DNA from: an uncultured Collinsella sp.
GTDB lineage: Bacteria > Actinomycetota > Coriobacteriia > Coriobacteriales > Coriobacteriaceae
DNA length: 33,911 bases
NCBI GenBank assembly: GCA_900752015.1
Contig: CAADTZ010000014.1
Span: 1 to 33,911, forward strand
Direction of reading: 5' to 3'
In this document: positions 1 to 7,607 of the stretch, piece after piece
Numbering within the stretch: the stretch's first letter is position 1
Layout of the letters: every line of letters begins with the position of its first letter
Notes under the pieces: generated by a model
Told to the model about the DNA's origin: nothing
Databases searched by the model: none
What the model saw: only the letters and a program-made list of their open reading frames with translations
Position numbers and translations under genes: made by a program

Positions 1-1083
1 CTCGAGGGCTCCGACCAGCATCGCGGTTGGTTCCAGAGCTCGCTGCTCACCTCGGTGGGTGCCAACGGCCATGCTCCGTACAAGGCGGTCGTCTCGCAGG
101 GCTTCACGCTCGATGGCCAGGGCCGCAAGATGTCCAAGTCGCTCGGCAATGTCATCGACCCCAACAAGGTCTGCGACGAGATGGGCGCTGACATCATCCG
201 TCTGTGGGTTGCCTCCGTCGACACCAGCTCCGACGTCTCCATCGACCATGAGATTCTCGCTCGTACGTCCGATGCCTACCGTCGTTTCCGCAACACGCTG
301 CGCTTCCTGCTCTCCGAGCTCGAGGGTCAGTTTGAGCCCGAGACCGACGGCGTCGCCTTTGCCGACTTGCTGCCGCTCGACAAGCTCATGGTTGCCCGTC
401 TGACCCAGGTCCAGGCCGAGGTCGACGACGCCTACGCCAGCTATGAGTTCCCGCGCGCCTACCGTGCGCTCTACGACTTTGTGGTTACCGAGCTTTCCAA
501 CGTGTATCTCGACGCCCTGAAGGACCGTCTGTACTGCGACAAGCCCGGCTCGCTCGAGCGCCGCAGCGCCCAGACCGTGCTGGCCGAGCTCTTCTCGATG
601 CTCATGCGCGACCTGCAGCCGATCCTGTCCTACACGGTCGACGAGGCCATGGCCTATGCGCCCGCAGGCTGCGTCGATCACCAGAAGTACGCCGCGCTGC
701 TCGATTGGTACAAGTCGCCCATCACGGTCGACGAGGCCAATGAGTTCGAGGGCGTGCTCGAGGCTTCACTCGAGCTCCGTAGCGCCGTGACCAAGGCCCT
801 TGAGGATGCCCGCTCCGTCGGCACCTTCACTAAGAGCCAGCAGGTCGGCGTCAAGGCGGTCGTTCCCGCCGAGATGTACGCGCTGCTGACCGGCGACAAG
901 GCGGTCGACCTGGCCGAGTTCTACATCGTTTCCGATGTTGAGCTGACCCAGGGCGAGGAGCTCTCCGTTGCCATCGAGGCTGCCGAGGGCGAGTGCTGCG
1001 ACCGTTGCTGGAACTATCGCACCACCGTCGGCGAGTACAACGGCCACGCTCACATCTGCAAGCGCTGCGCGGAGGCACTTTAG
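1..1083 (+). CDS. ileS: Isoleucyl-tRNA synthetase, C-terminal part (5' end outside window)
   Basis: Class I aminoacyl-tRNA synthetase charging tRNA-Ile in the cytoplasm. The window opens in frame inside the gene, leaving about 360 C-terminal residues. The GSDQHRGWFQSSLL stretch of the catalytic domain is at the very start and the KMSKS loop is at nt 127-141. The helical anticodon-binding domain follows. A C-terminal zinc-ribbon is formed by two CxxC pairs (CDRC near nt 997-1008, CKRC near nt 1057-1068), as in bacterial IleS of the E. coli type. The gene ends at TAG 1081-1083, and a hairpin begins on that stop codon. The neighbouring lspA is a common partner of ileS in bacteria. Identification is firm; only the missing 5' part is unknown. 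Confidence 0.97.
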   Translation, partial: LEGSDQHRGWFQSSLLTSVGANGHAPYKAVVSQGFTLDGQGRKMSKSLGNVIDPNKVCDEMGADIIRLWVASVDTSSDVSIDHEILARTSDAYRRFRNTLRFLLSELEGQFEPETDGVAFADLLPLDKLMVARLTQVQAEVDDAYASYEFPRAYRALYDFVVTELSNVYLDALKDRLYCDKPGSLERRSAQTVLAELFSMLMRDLQPILSYTVDEAMAYAPAGCVDHQKYAALLDWYKSPITVDEANEFEGVLEASLELRSAVTKALEDARSVGTFTKSQQVGVKAVVPAEMYALLTGDKAVDLAEFYIVSDVELTQGEELSVAIEAAEGECCDRCWNYRTTVGEYNGHAHICKRCAEAL

Positions 1084-1110
1084 TTACGCGGTCTTACCAA
1101 ACCGCGTAAC
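1083..1110 (+). other. Stem-loop on the ileS stop codon
   Basis: A perfect 10-bp inverted repeat (gttacgcggt / accgcgtaac) with an 8-nt loop begins at the last base of the ileS stop codon. No T-run follows, so it is not a classical intrinsic terminator. It could be a 3'-end-stabilising hairpin or part of a composite terminator with the long hairpin just downstream. Confidence 0.6.
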
Positions 1111-1123
1111 AGGTTGACGCTGC

Positions 1124-1222
1124 AAACCCGCCAGAGCGGCAATCTGCCTTTCAGCTTCGGCGGCATGACCAGAAGGTCTATGCCGCCTTGCTTCAAGGCA
1201 CCTTGCTCGCTCTGGCGGGTTT
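1124..1222 (+). other. Long (about 99 nt) near-continuous hairpin between ileS and lspA
   Basis: The two halves pair almost end to end. There is a 15-bp perfect outer stem (1124-1138 with 1208-1222), then gcaa/ttgc, tgcctt/aaggca and agc/gct, then an 8-bp stem (1159-1166 with 1180-1187) and gacc/ggtc closing an agaa tetraloop at 1171-1174. Only small symmetric internal loops interrupt it. The outer arm ends in GGCGGGTTTT, so it may terminate ileS transcription, but it is far larger than an ordinary terminator. A small structured RNA or a palindromic repeat unit are alternatives. The pairing is directly visible; the role is inference. Confidence 0.6.
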
Positions 1223-1261
1223 TCGCTGTCGGTAACAAATCACCGGCTATTTCGTTGCTGG

Positions 1262-1278
1262 TCAATATAAGATATTGA
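1262..1278. promoter_or_regulatory. 17-bp palindrome upstream of lspA
   Basis: Perfect 7-bp arms (tcaatat / atattga) around a 3-nt centre, in an AT-rich pocket 46 bp before the lspA start. It looks like a protein-binding operator or part of the lspA promoter region. No convincing -35/-10 pair could be assigned nearby. Confidence 0.35.
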
Positions 1279-1323
1279 TTTGCATCAAACGTAATTCGAT
1301 GATCTTGAGGGTAGGGGATTGAT

Positions 1324-1923
1324 TTGGGTCGTGCTGGGGATATGACGCCGCCTTTGCGTTGGCGGTTGGGTGTTGCTGGTGGGGTTGCGCTCGTTGTGCT
1401 GCTTGTTGACCAGCTGACCAAGCTTGCGGTTCGTGCCGTGGGCGATGCTCTGCATGTGACTTTTATCCCCGGTGTCATCGACTTTATGTTTGTCCGCAAT
1501 ATCGGTGCTGCCTTTAGTATGGGCGAGGGGCATGGCATCGCGTTTGCCGTGCTGGCGTTGGCGGTCATTATCGCTATTGCCGTGTACCTCGTTCGTGCAC
1601 CCCAGCTCGCCCATCTTGAGGTTGTGGGCATGGCGATGGTTGCGGGCGGTGCTATCGGCAACGCTATCGATCGTTTGGCCTTTGGCTTCGTGACCGATTT
1701 TATAGCCACCACGTTCATCGACTTTCCTGTCTTTAACGTGGCCGATATCGGCATTACCTTGGGCGTCGTGCTCGCCCTCTTCGGCTACATGTTCTTGAGC
1801 CCTGCGTCCCGTGAGGTCGATGCGACCGCCGAGCTTAACGCCCGTGACGAGGCCCGCGCTAAGAGCAAGGCCCAGCAACGCGGGGAGCGTGCCCGCAAAA
1901 TTCGCGAAAGGAACGAGCGCTAA
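1324..1923 (+). CDS. lspA: Lipoprotein signal peptidase (signal peptidase II)
   Basis: Inner-membrane aspartyl protease that removes the signal peptide from diacylglyceryl-modified prolipoproteins. Family motifs are all present: DQLTK (29-33), NIGAAFS (59-65), GNAIDR with catalytic D116 and FNVAD with catalytic D141. About four membrane helices are visible. A charged Lys/Arg-rich tail follows residue 160 and is longer than in minimal LspA proteins. The TTG at 1324 is chosen because AGGGG (1313-1317) sits 6 nt upstream; an ATG at 1342 with a poorly spaced ggggat is the alternative, giving a protein 6 residues shorter. The stop overlaps the start of rluD (TAATG), implying translational coupling. 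Confidence 0.95.
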   Translation: MGRAGDMTPPLRWRLGVAGGVALVVLLVDQLTKLAVRAVGDALHVTFIPGVIDFMFVRNIGAAFSMGEGHGIAFAVLALAVIIAIAVYLVRAPQLAHLEVVGMAMVAGGAIGNAIDRLAFGFVTDFIATTFIDFPVFNVADIGITLGVVLALFGYMFLSPASREVDATAELNARDEARAKSKAQQRGERARKIRERNER

Positions 1924-2936
1924 TGGCCGACATCCATATTCTTGTTGCCGACGATGCCGCTGGTCAGCGTCTTGACGCTTATCTGGGCGCCAATGACGGC
2001 TGCCCTACACGTTCTGCCTGCGCGCATCTGATTGAGGGCGGTGCCGTATGTGTCAATGGCGAGACCTGCCTGTCCAAAAAGTACGCCGTTCGAGCCGGCG
2101 ATCGTATTTCGGTCGATTTGCCCGAGCCGCACGATCCCACCGATGTGATTCCCGAGGCCATCCCGCTCGACATTCGCTATGAGGACGACTACCTTATCGT
2201 GCTCTCCAAGCAGCGCGGCCTGGTGTGCCATCCTGCGCATGGTCATGAGAGCGGTACGCTCGCGAATGCCCTGGTCTATCACTGCGGTAGCGACCATCTG
2301 GGCACCGTGCAGGGCGAGGACCGCCCCGGTATTGTGCATCGCCTGGATCGCGATACCTCGGGTCTCATGCTTGCGGCAAAGGACGACGACACCCAGCGCG
2401 CGCTCCAAAATCTCATCCGCACGCGTACGCTCGACCGTCGCTATATCACACTTGTTCACGGGCACATCGCCATGGACGAGGGCACCATCAACACCGGCAT
2501 TGCCCGATCGACGCGCGACCGTGTCAAGATGGCGGTTTCGGACGATCCTTTCGCGCGCCAGGCCATTACGACCTTTAAGGTCCTCGAGCGCTTCGATTCC
2601 ACGCGTTTTGATGACGGCTATACGCTCGTCGAGTGCCACCTGTTTACGGGCCGCACACATCAGATTCGCGTGCATATGCGCCATATCAACCATGCCTGCG
2701 TGGGCGATCCGCTCTACGGCAAGTGCGATGCACGCGCCGATCAGGGTCTGACCAGGCAATTCCTTCATTCCTGGCGCGTCGCATTCGACCATCCCGTGAC
2801 GGGGGAGCGTATTGAGTGCCGCGATGAGCTGCCGTGGGATCTTGCCGCGGTTCTCGACGACCTGGCTCCTCGCTCACTCGGTCGTACTGCCGCTGGAGAT
2901 GAAATCGTTCCGCAGCTCGGTCTTCTCGAAGTCTAG
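1923..2936 (+). CDS. rluD: RluA/RluD-family 23S rRNA pseudouridine synthase
   Basis: Converts uridines of rRNA to pseudouridine; family membership is clear but the exact target site cannot be read from sequence. An N-terminal S4 RNA-binding domain spans about residues 14-70. The catalytic domain carries the HRLDRDTSG motif at 139-147 with catalytic D142, and GRTHQIRVHM near 243-252. At 337 residues it has typical RluD/YlyB length. The ATG start overlaps the lspA stop by one base, so the two are co-translated; lspA-rluD is a widespread pairing. The C-terminal 30 residues show no motif. An RluB/E/F-type enzyme is excluded by the HRLD-type motif. Confidence 0.93.
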   Translation: MADIHILVADDAAGQRLDAYLGANDGCPTRSACAHLIEGGAVCVNGETCLSKKYAVRAGDRISVDLPEPHDPTDVIPEAIPLDIRYEDDYLIVLSKQRGLVCHPAHGHESGTLANALVYHCGSDHLGTVQGEDRPGIVHRLDRDTSGLMLAAKDDDTQRALQNLIRTRTLDRRYITLVHGHIAMDEGTINTGIARSTRDRVKMAVSDDPFARQAITTFKVLERFDSTRFDDGYTLVECHLFTGRTHQIRVHMRHINHACVGDPLYGKCDARADQGLTRQFLHSWRVAFDHPVTGERIECRDELPWDLAAVLDDLAPRSLGRTAAGDEIVPQLGLLEV

Positions 2937-2954
2937 CCAGTATTAGGTGGTTTC

Positions 2955-2981
2955 TTGAACTCGATTAGCCTGCGGTAAGAT
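2955..2981 (+). promoter_or_regulatory. Candidate promoter for the glycosyltransferase gene
   Basis: TTGAAC (2955-2960), a 15-bp spacer and TAAGAT (2976-2981), the latter preceded by GG. The spacing is short, but the box lies in the only gap between rluD and the next gene. Confidence 0.35.
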
Positions 2982-3018
2982 ATACGGTTGTTTACGTAAC
3001 GCGTTCTCGGGAGCCTGC

Positions 3019-4314
3019 ATGCTCGCCTTTTTACAAACCAACACACCCATTGTGATCTTCAACCAGATTGTCGTCACGCTGCTCACGGTCTGCTTTCTGT
3101 ACCAGGTGGTCTTCTTTGTCATTGGCGCTCTTCGTGGCGAGGTCGCGCCTCCTAAGGCCAAAAAACTCCATCGCTATGCTTTCTTTATCGCGGCGCATAA
3201 TGAGGAGGCCGTGATTGCCAACCTCGTTCGCTCCATCAAGGACCAGGATTATCCGTCCGAGCTTATCGAGGTCTTCGTGGTCGCCGATGCCTGCACCGAC
3301 AACACGGCGCAGCTCGCGCGCGAGGCGGGCGCCATCGTTTATGAGCGCAACGACCTGGCCCGCAAGGGTAAGAGCTGGGTCATGGACTTTGGTTTTGACC
3401 GTATCCTTAACGAGTATCCCGACACGTTTGAGGGCTACTTTATTTTCGATGCTGATAACGTCATATCCCGCGATTATGTGTCCAAGATGAACGATGCCTT
3501 TGACCAGGGATTCCATGTGGTCACGAGCTATCGCAACTCCAAGAACTTTGGCAGCTCGTGGATCTCGGCAGCTAATGCTACCTGGTATTTGCGCGAGGCG
3601 CGCTTTCTCAACAACGCGCGCAACATCTGTAAGACTTCTTGCGCTGTCTCGGGTTCGGGCTACCTCATCTCCGCCAGTGTTATCGAGGGCATGCACGGCT
3701 GGCAGTTCCACACGCTGACCGAGGATATTCAGTTCACCACGTTCTGCGCCATTCACGGCATTCGCATTGGCTATGCGCCGGCGGAGTTCTTTGACGAACA
3801 GCCCGTGACGTTCAAGGCATCCTGGAAACAGCGCATGCGCTGGACCAAGGGCTTCTACCAGGTCTTTTTTACCTATGGCAAGCATCTTGTCAAATCGACG
3901 TTCCGCTATCATCGCTTTGCCGCCTACGACATGTTTATGACTATCGCTCCGGGCATGCTGCTGTCCCTGATCTCCATGCTCGCCAACGCGACCTTCCTCA
4001 TCGTGGGCGGGCTCTCGCACGGCTTCTTGGCTACCGAAGTCGAGATGCAGGCGTGCGCCGCTTCGCTCATTATGACCTTCGCCATGATGTATCAGACCTT
4101 CTTTATCCTGGCGCTGCTCACGACTATCTTTGAGTACAAGCACATTCACTGCGCGCAAAAGTGGCGTCTGGTGACTAACCTGTTTACCTTCCCGATCTTT
4201 ATGTTCAGCTATATCCCCATCACGGTGGCCGCGCTGTTCCTGAAGGTCGACTGGGTGCCGACGCAGCACGCCGTCAACGTTACCCTTGACGAGGTCATGC
4301 AAGGCGCCAAATAA
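3019..4314 (+). CDS. Membrane-embedded family 2 glycosyltransferase (BcsA/NodC-like)
   Basis: Likely transfers sugars from nucleotide-sugar donors to build a cell-surface polysaccharide or glycolipid; substrate unknown. There is one N-terminal membrane helix (about 12-37), then a GT-A domain with HNEEAV (60-65), VADACTDNT (88-96), the metal-binding FDADN (143-147), TED (234-236) and the QRMRW signature of processive GT2 enzymes (271-275). Three or four C-terminal helices follow (about 308-420). The 431-residue length matches stand-alone processive-type GT2 proteins. The ATG follows cgggagcc, a modest ribosome-binding site. It is alone in its unit, with no polymer-export genes beside it, so a capsule role cannot be claimed. 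Confidence 0.85.
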   Translation: MLAFLQTNTPIVIFNQIVVTLLTVCFLYQVVFFVIGALRGEVAPPKAKKLHRYAFFIAAHNEEAVIANLVRSIKDQDYPSELIEVFVVADACTDNTAQLAREAGAIVYERNDLARKGKSWVMDFGFDRILNEYPDTFEGYFIFDADNVISRDYVSKMNDAFDQGFHVVTSYRNSKNFGSSWISAANATWYLREARFLNNARNICKTSCAVSGSGYLISASVIEGMHGWQFHTLTEDIQFTTFCAIHGIRIGYAPAEFFDEQPVTFKASWKQRMRWTKGFYQVFFTYGKHLVKSTFRYHRFAAYDMFMTIAPGMLLSLISMLANATFLIVGGLSHGFLATEVEMQACAASLIMTFAMMYQTFFILALLTTIFEYKHIHCAQKWRLVTNLFTFPIFMFSYIPITVAALFLKVDWVPTQHAVNVTLDEVMQGAK

Positions 4315-4322
4315 CCACCACC

Positions 4323-4363
4323 AAAACCACCGCAAAGGGGACAGACACCTTTGTGGTGGTTTT
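4323..4363 (+). terminator. Palindromic terminator / possible short repeat element
   Basis: A 16-bp stem (4323-4338 with 4348-4363) has only one G:U pair, encloses a 9-nt ggacagaca loop and ends in a T-run. It starts 8 nt after the glycosyltransferase stop and should terminate that transcript. The A-run at its 5' side means it could act in both directions. The string AAAGGGGACAGACACCTTT resembles short palindromic repeats of the REP type, but that is from memory and is unverified. Confidence 0.75.
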
Positions 4364-4395
4364 TGCTTTTGCGATGCAGCTCGAGGAGGTGCTCG

Positions 4396-4818
4396 ATGGT
4401 CTATATCCCGTTTTGGATTTGCGCCTTTGCTGGTGTGGCGATTGATGCCCGTGAGCGACGCTTTCCCAATGAGCTTGCCGGCGTGTGTGCGGTGGCGGCG
4501 TTGGCAGGCGTCTGGCTCGACAAGGGCGTTACCACGGCGCTTGACCACGCCGGTCTTGCGGTCATCGTCTACCTTGCCCTTGTGCTTACTGAGTCGCTCT
4601 GGCGGCGCCTTCGCCAAGCCCCGGGGATTGGCATGGGGGACGCCAAAGCACTCTTCGCGCTTTGCACGCTCGACCCTATGGGCGGCATCGTGGCATTTGC
4701 CGTCTCGCTCCTGGTCCTGGCCCTCTCCTGCCTCTTCATAAAATCGCGTTCCCTGCCATTGCTCCCGTTTTTAGTGCCGATTTTTGCCATAATCGAGGTC
4801 GTGGGCTGCACATTGTAA
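4396..4818 (+). CDS. Small A24-family (prepilin peptidase-like) membrane aspartyl protease
   Basis: Resembles the catalytic half of type IV prepilin peptidases, which cleave leader peptides of pilin-like proteins in the membrane. The two family aspartates are visible: D17 in AIDARERRFPNE and D82 in GIGMGDAK (the GxGD motif). Four or more hydrophobic helices span the 140 residues. The N-methyltransferase domain of full-length PilD is absent, as in TadV/FlaK-like forms. The ATG at 4396 is chosen for the strong GAGGAGGT at 4383-4390; open frame further upstream overlaps the terminator and is not credible. No pilin, secretion ATPase or tad gene is near, so its substrate is unknown. Confidence 0.82.
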   Translation: MVYIPFWICAFAGVAIDARERRFPNELAGVCAVAALAGVWLDKGVTTALDHAGLAVIVYLALVLTESLWRRLRQAPGIGMGDAKALFALCTLDPMGGIVAFAVSLLVLALSCLFIKSRSLPLLPFLVPIFAIIEVVGCTL

Positions 4819-4849
4819 CTGATTGCGCATCCTTTTTAAGGAGCATGCC

Positions 4850-6097
4850 ATGGCAACTAATCAAGAAACGGCCGTCATTAAGGCGCGCATGGACCGTATT
4901 CCTTCGGCGTTGTCGCCCGAGCTGGTCGAGCGCATTTCCGCCGATCGTGCTTCGGGTGCCGTCAACCCGTATCGTTGCAACGACGATCAGGTCATTCGTC
5001 GTATTGATCGCGCTGCCGACAAAGGCACGCTTATGCGTCCGGCCTTTATGCGCGATACCGAAAAGATTTTGCATCTGCCCGCATACACCCGCTATGCAGG
5101 CAAAACGCAGGTCTTCAGTTTTCGCAGCAACGACGACCTGTCACGCCGCGGTCTGCACGTGCAGCTTGTCTCGCGCATCGCGCGCGATATCGGTCGCGCC
5201 CTGGGGCTCAACTGCGATCTGATCGAGGCGATTGGCTTAGGCCACGACTTGGGACACACGCCTTTCGGCCATGCCGGTGAGCGCTTTCTCAACGATATCT
5301 ATCACGAGCACACCGGGCGCTTCTTTTTCCATAACGTGCAGTCTGTCCGCGTGCTCGATGCGCTGTATGGCCGCAACGTGTCGCTCCAGACGCTTGATGG
5401 CGTGCTGTGCCATAACGGCGAGTACGAGCAACGCGTGTTTGAGCTTTCGGACATGGGTTCCTTTGACCAGTTCGATCAGACGGTTGAGGACTGTATTGCC
5501 AAGGGCTATAGCGCAATTGAGCACCTGCGTCCCATGACGCTCGAAGGCTGTGTGGTCCGCATCTCGGATATCCTTGCCTACGTCGGTCGTGACCGTCAGG
5601 ATGCGATCGCGGCGGGCCTGCTTTCGCCCGACGCTTTTGATGATGGCCGGGGCGGTGCCTACAACAGTTGGATCCTCACACATGCCTCCATCGATATCGT
5701 TGAGCACAGCTATGGTAAGCCGCGCATCGAGATGAGCGAGGACCTGTTTGAGGAAATTCGCCGAGCCAAGCGCGAGAACTACGAGAAGATCTATAGCAAG
5801 GGCGGTATCGAAGGCGATTCCGAGGCGGAGCTGCGCGAGGCGTTCGTAAAGCTCTACGACCGTTGCCTGCGGGATCTAAACAGTGGTGACGAGTCCTCTT
5901 ACATCTTTAAGCACCATATTTCGCGCATTGAGCAGCAGCTTTCCTACTACGACCGCACCTATGCCTGGCGGGACGACAAGGATCAAGCCGTAGTGGATTA
6001 TATCGCGAGCATGACGGACGGTTATTTCTGCGAGCTGACGAGCAAGCTGTTCCCTGGTCTGGAGTTTCCGCACCGTACCTATATTAACGAACGGTAG
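4850..6097 (+). CDS. dgt: dGTP triphosphohydrolase-like HD-domain protein
   Basis: Member of the dNTPase branch of HD phosphohydrolases, which hydrolyse dGTP or other dNTPs to the nucleoside and triphosphate. Key stretch: RYAGKTQVF (81-89), a metal-ligand candidate H103 in SRRGLHVQ, and GHDLGHTPFGH (131-141) carrying the HD pair. In canonical Dgt the first His lies in a TRLTHT context; here it is SRRGLH, so the segment is divergent. At 415 residues it fits the shorter Dgt class. The start is the ATG at 4850, with AAGGAG 6 nt upstream; a TTG at 4823 in the same frame has no such site. The preceding gene ends 31 nt before. Confidence 0.88.
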   Translation: MATNQETAVIKARMDRIPSALSPELVERISADRASGAVNPYRCNDDQVIRRIDRAADKGTLMRPAFMRDTEKILHLPAYTRYAGKTQVFSFRSNDDLSRRGLHVQLVSRIARDIGRALGLNCDLIEAIGLGHDLGHTPFGHAGERFLNDIYHEHTGRFFFHNVQSVRVLDALYGRNVSLQTLDGVLCHNGEYEQRVFELSDMGSFDQFDQTVEDCIAKGYSAIEHLRPMTLEGCVVRISDILAYVGRDRQDAIAAGLLSPDAFDDGRGGAYNSWILTHASIDIVEHSYGKPRIEMSEDLFEEIRRAKRENYEKIYSKGGIEGDSEAELREAFVKLYDRCLRDLNSGDESSYIFKHHISRIEQQLSYYDRTYAWRDDKDQAVVDYIASMTDGYFCELTSKLFPGLEFPHRTYINER

Positions 6098-6118
6098 TTC
6101 GTATTAATTCGGTATACT
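6083..6118 (+). promoter_or_regulatory. Imperfect palindrome plus -10 box before rarA
   Basis: The arms attaacgaac and gttcgtattaat (6083-6108) are inverted repeats with a 2-nt insertion and a ggta centre, spanning the dgt stop codon. A good -10 box, TATACT (6113-6118), preceded by GG follows at once. No clear -35 was found, so activation by a bound regulator is possible but unproven. Confidence 0.35.
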
Positions 6119-6157
6119 GTTAGTGGAAAACGTTTTTGATTGATGCACGGGATGGCT

Positions 6158-7507
6158 ATGGACGACCTTTTTTCTGCCTCGACGCGCGAGCGTTCCTTTA
6201 AAAATGCGCCGCTCGCGGTGCGCATGCGACCCAATTCGCTCGACGAGTACGTGGGCCAGCAAAAGGCCGTCGGTAAGGGTTCATGGCTGCGTGCCGCGAT
6301 CGAGCACGACGTGCTTTCGAGCGTGATTCTGTACGGGCCTGCCGGTACGGGCAAGACGACGCTGGCCCACATTATCGCCAACCATACCAAGAGCGAGTTT
6401 GTCGAGGTCAGCGCCGTCACGGGTACCGTGAAGGACCTGCGTCGCGTGATTGATGAGGCCAAGACGCGCCTGAATACGTACGACCGCCGCACCATTCTAT
6501 TCATCGATGAGATTCACCGCTTCTCTAAGTCGCAGCAGGATGCCCTGCTGCATGCAGTTGAGAACCGTACCGTCATTATGATTGGCGCTACGACGGAGAA
6601 CCCGTACTTCGAGGTCAACTCGGCACTGCTCTCACGTGGTCGCGTCGTGGAGCTTGAGCATCTGAAGGATGAGGATATCGCCACGCTTATTGAACGTGCG
6701 CTTGAGGCGCCGCAGGGCTTGAACGGTAAGTTCTCGGCCGATGAGGATACGGTCAAGACCATCTGCACGCTGGCAGCGGGTGACGCTCGCTCGGCGCTCA
6801 CGACGCTCGAGCTTGCGAGCGAGATTGCCGTCACGCGTCCCGATACCGAGGGAACGCCAGCGCCCGCGGCGGGGGAGCGCTATCCCATCACCGTGGATGA
6901 CGTAAAGATCGCCAACCCGCGTCGCGGGTTTACGTATGACAAAAACGGCGACATGCACTACGACATCATCAGTGCGTTCATCAAGTCCATGCGCGGTAGC
7001 GACCCCGATGCCACGATCTATTGGCTCGCGCGCATGATCGATGCTGGGGAGGATCCTAAGTTTATCGCTCGCCGCATTATGATTCACGCTTCTGAGGATG
7101 TTGGCAACGCCGACCCGCAGGCGCTTTTGGTGGCGCATGCCGCGTTTAAGTCTGCCGAGGTCATTGGCTATCCCGAGTGCCGCATTAACCTGGCTCAGGC
7201 TGCACTCTATGTGTGCTTGGCGCCAAAATCCAACGCGTGTGAGGCTTCGATCGATGCGGCGCTGGCCGATATCCATTCTAGTGGGCTTCGCGAGGTGCCG
7301 AGTTATCTGCGCGATCGCCATCGCCCGGGCAGCGATGAATACGGTGTGTATAAATACCCGCACGATTATCCTGAAGGCTGGGTCGATCAGCGCTATTTGC
7401 CCGAGGGGCTGGAGCGCGGTGCGTTCTGGCAGCCTGCCGGGCGCGGCTGGGAAGAGTGGCGCGTAGAGCAAAGCGAACGTGACCGCAGCGGGAATGCACC
7501 GAAGTAG
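6158..7507 (+). CDS. rarA: Replication-associated recombination protein A (AAA+ ATPase)
   Basis: RarA/MgsA/WRNIP1-family clamp-loader-like ATPase acting at stalled replication forks. Visible motifs: the MRPNSLDEYVGQQ entry segment, Walker A GPAGTGKTT (60-68), Walker B LFIDEIHRF, sensor region GATTENPYFEVN followed by SALLSRGRV, and the C-terminal tetramerisation region with WLARMIDAGEDPKFIARR. The length of 449 residues is normal. The ATG at 6158 gives the usual MDDLF-type N-terminus and lies a few bases after cggga; in-frame ATGs at 6143 and 6152 are alternatives. It has its own promoter-like sequence and no overlapping partner. Confidence 0.95.
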   Translation: MDDLFSASTRERSFKNAPLAVRMRPNSLDEYVGQQKAVGKGSWLRAAIEHDVLSSVILYGPAGTGKTTLAHIIANHTKSEFVEVSAVTGTVKDLRRVIDEAKTRLNTYDRRTILFIDEIHRFSKSQQDALLHAVENRTVIMIGATTENPYFEVNSALLSRGRVVELEHLKDEDIATLIERALEAPQGLNGKFSADEDTVKTICTLAAGDARSALTTLELASEIAVTRPDTEGTPAPAAGERYPITVDDVKIANPRRGFTYDKNGDMHYDIISAFIKSMRGSDPDATIYWLARMIDAGEDPKFIARRIMIHASEDVGNADPQALLVAHAAFKSAEVIGYPECRINLAQAALYVCLAPKSNACEASIDAALADIHSSGLREVPSYLRDRHRPGSDEYGVYKYPHDYPEGWVDQRYLPEGLERGAFWQPAGRGWEEWRVEQSERDRSGNAPK

Positions 7508-7538
7508 CTGCTGATAATTTTGTCCCACGTTGCTGCTC

Positions 7539-7569
7539 TTGGCATGTTCGGTCCCCTTTGGGGTACCAT
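7539..7569 (+). promoter_or_regulatory. Candidate promoter of the sigma-factor operon
   Basis: TTGGCA (7539-7544), a 19-bp spacer and TACCAT (7564-7569) preceded by GGGG. The spacing is long; the box is proposed because it lies about 40 bp before the first gene of the operon and shares the GG-TAnnnT form of other promoters here. Confidence 0.35.
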
Positions 7570-7607
7570 GAAAAGCGTCTGTTTTTCGATTTTTCCGGGA
7601 GGCTTGT

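Noticed and set aside
3031..4617. 528-codon minus-strand frame opposite the GT2 gene
   Set aside because: Antisense shadow that crosses the terminator and the next gene's start.
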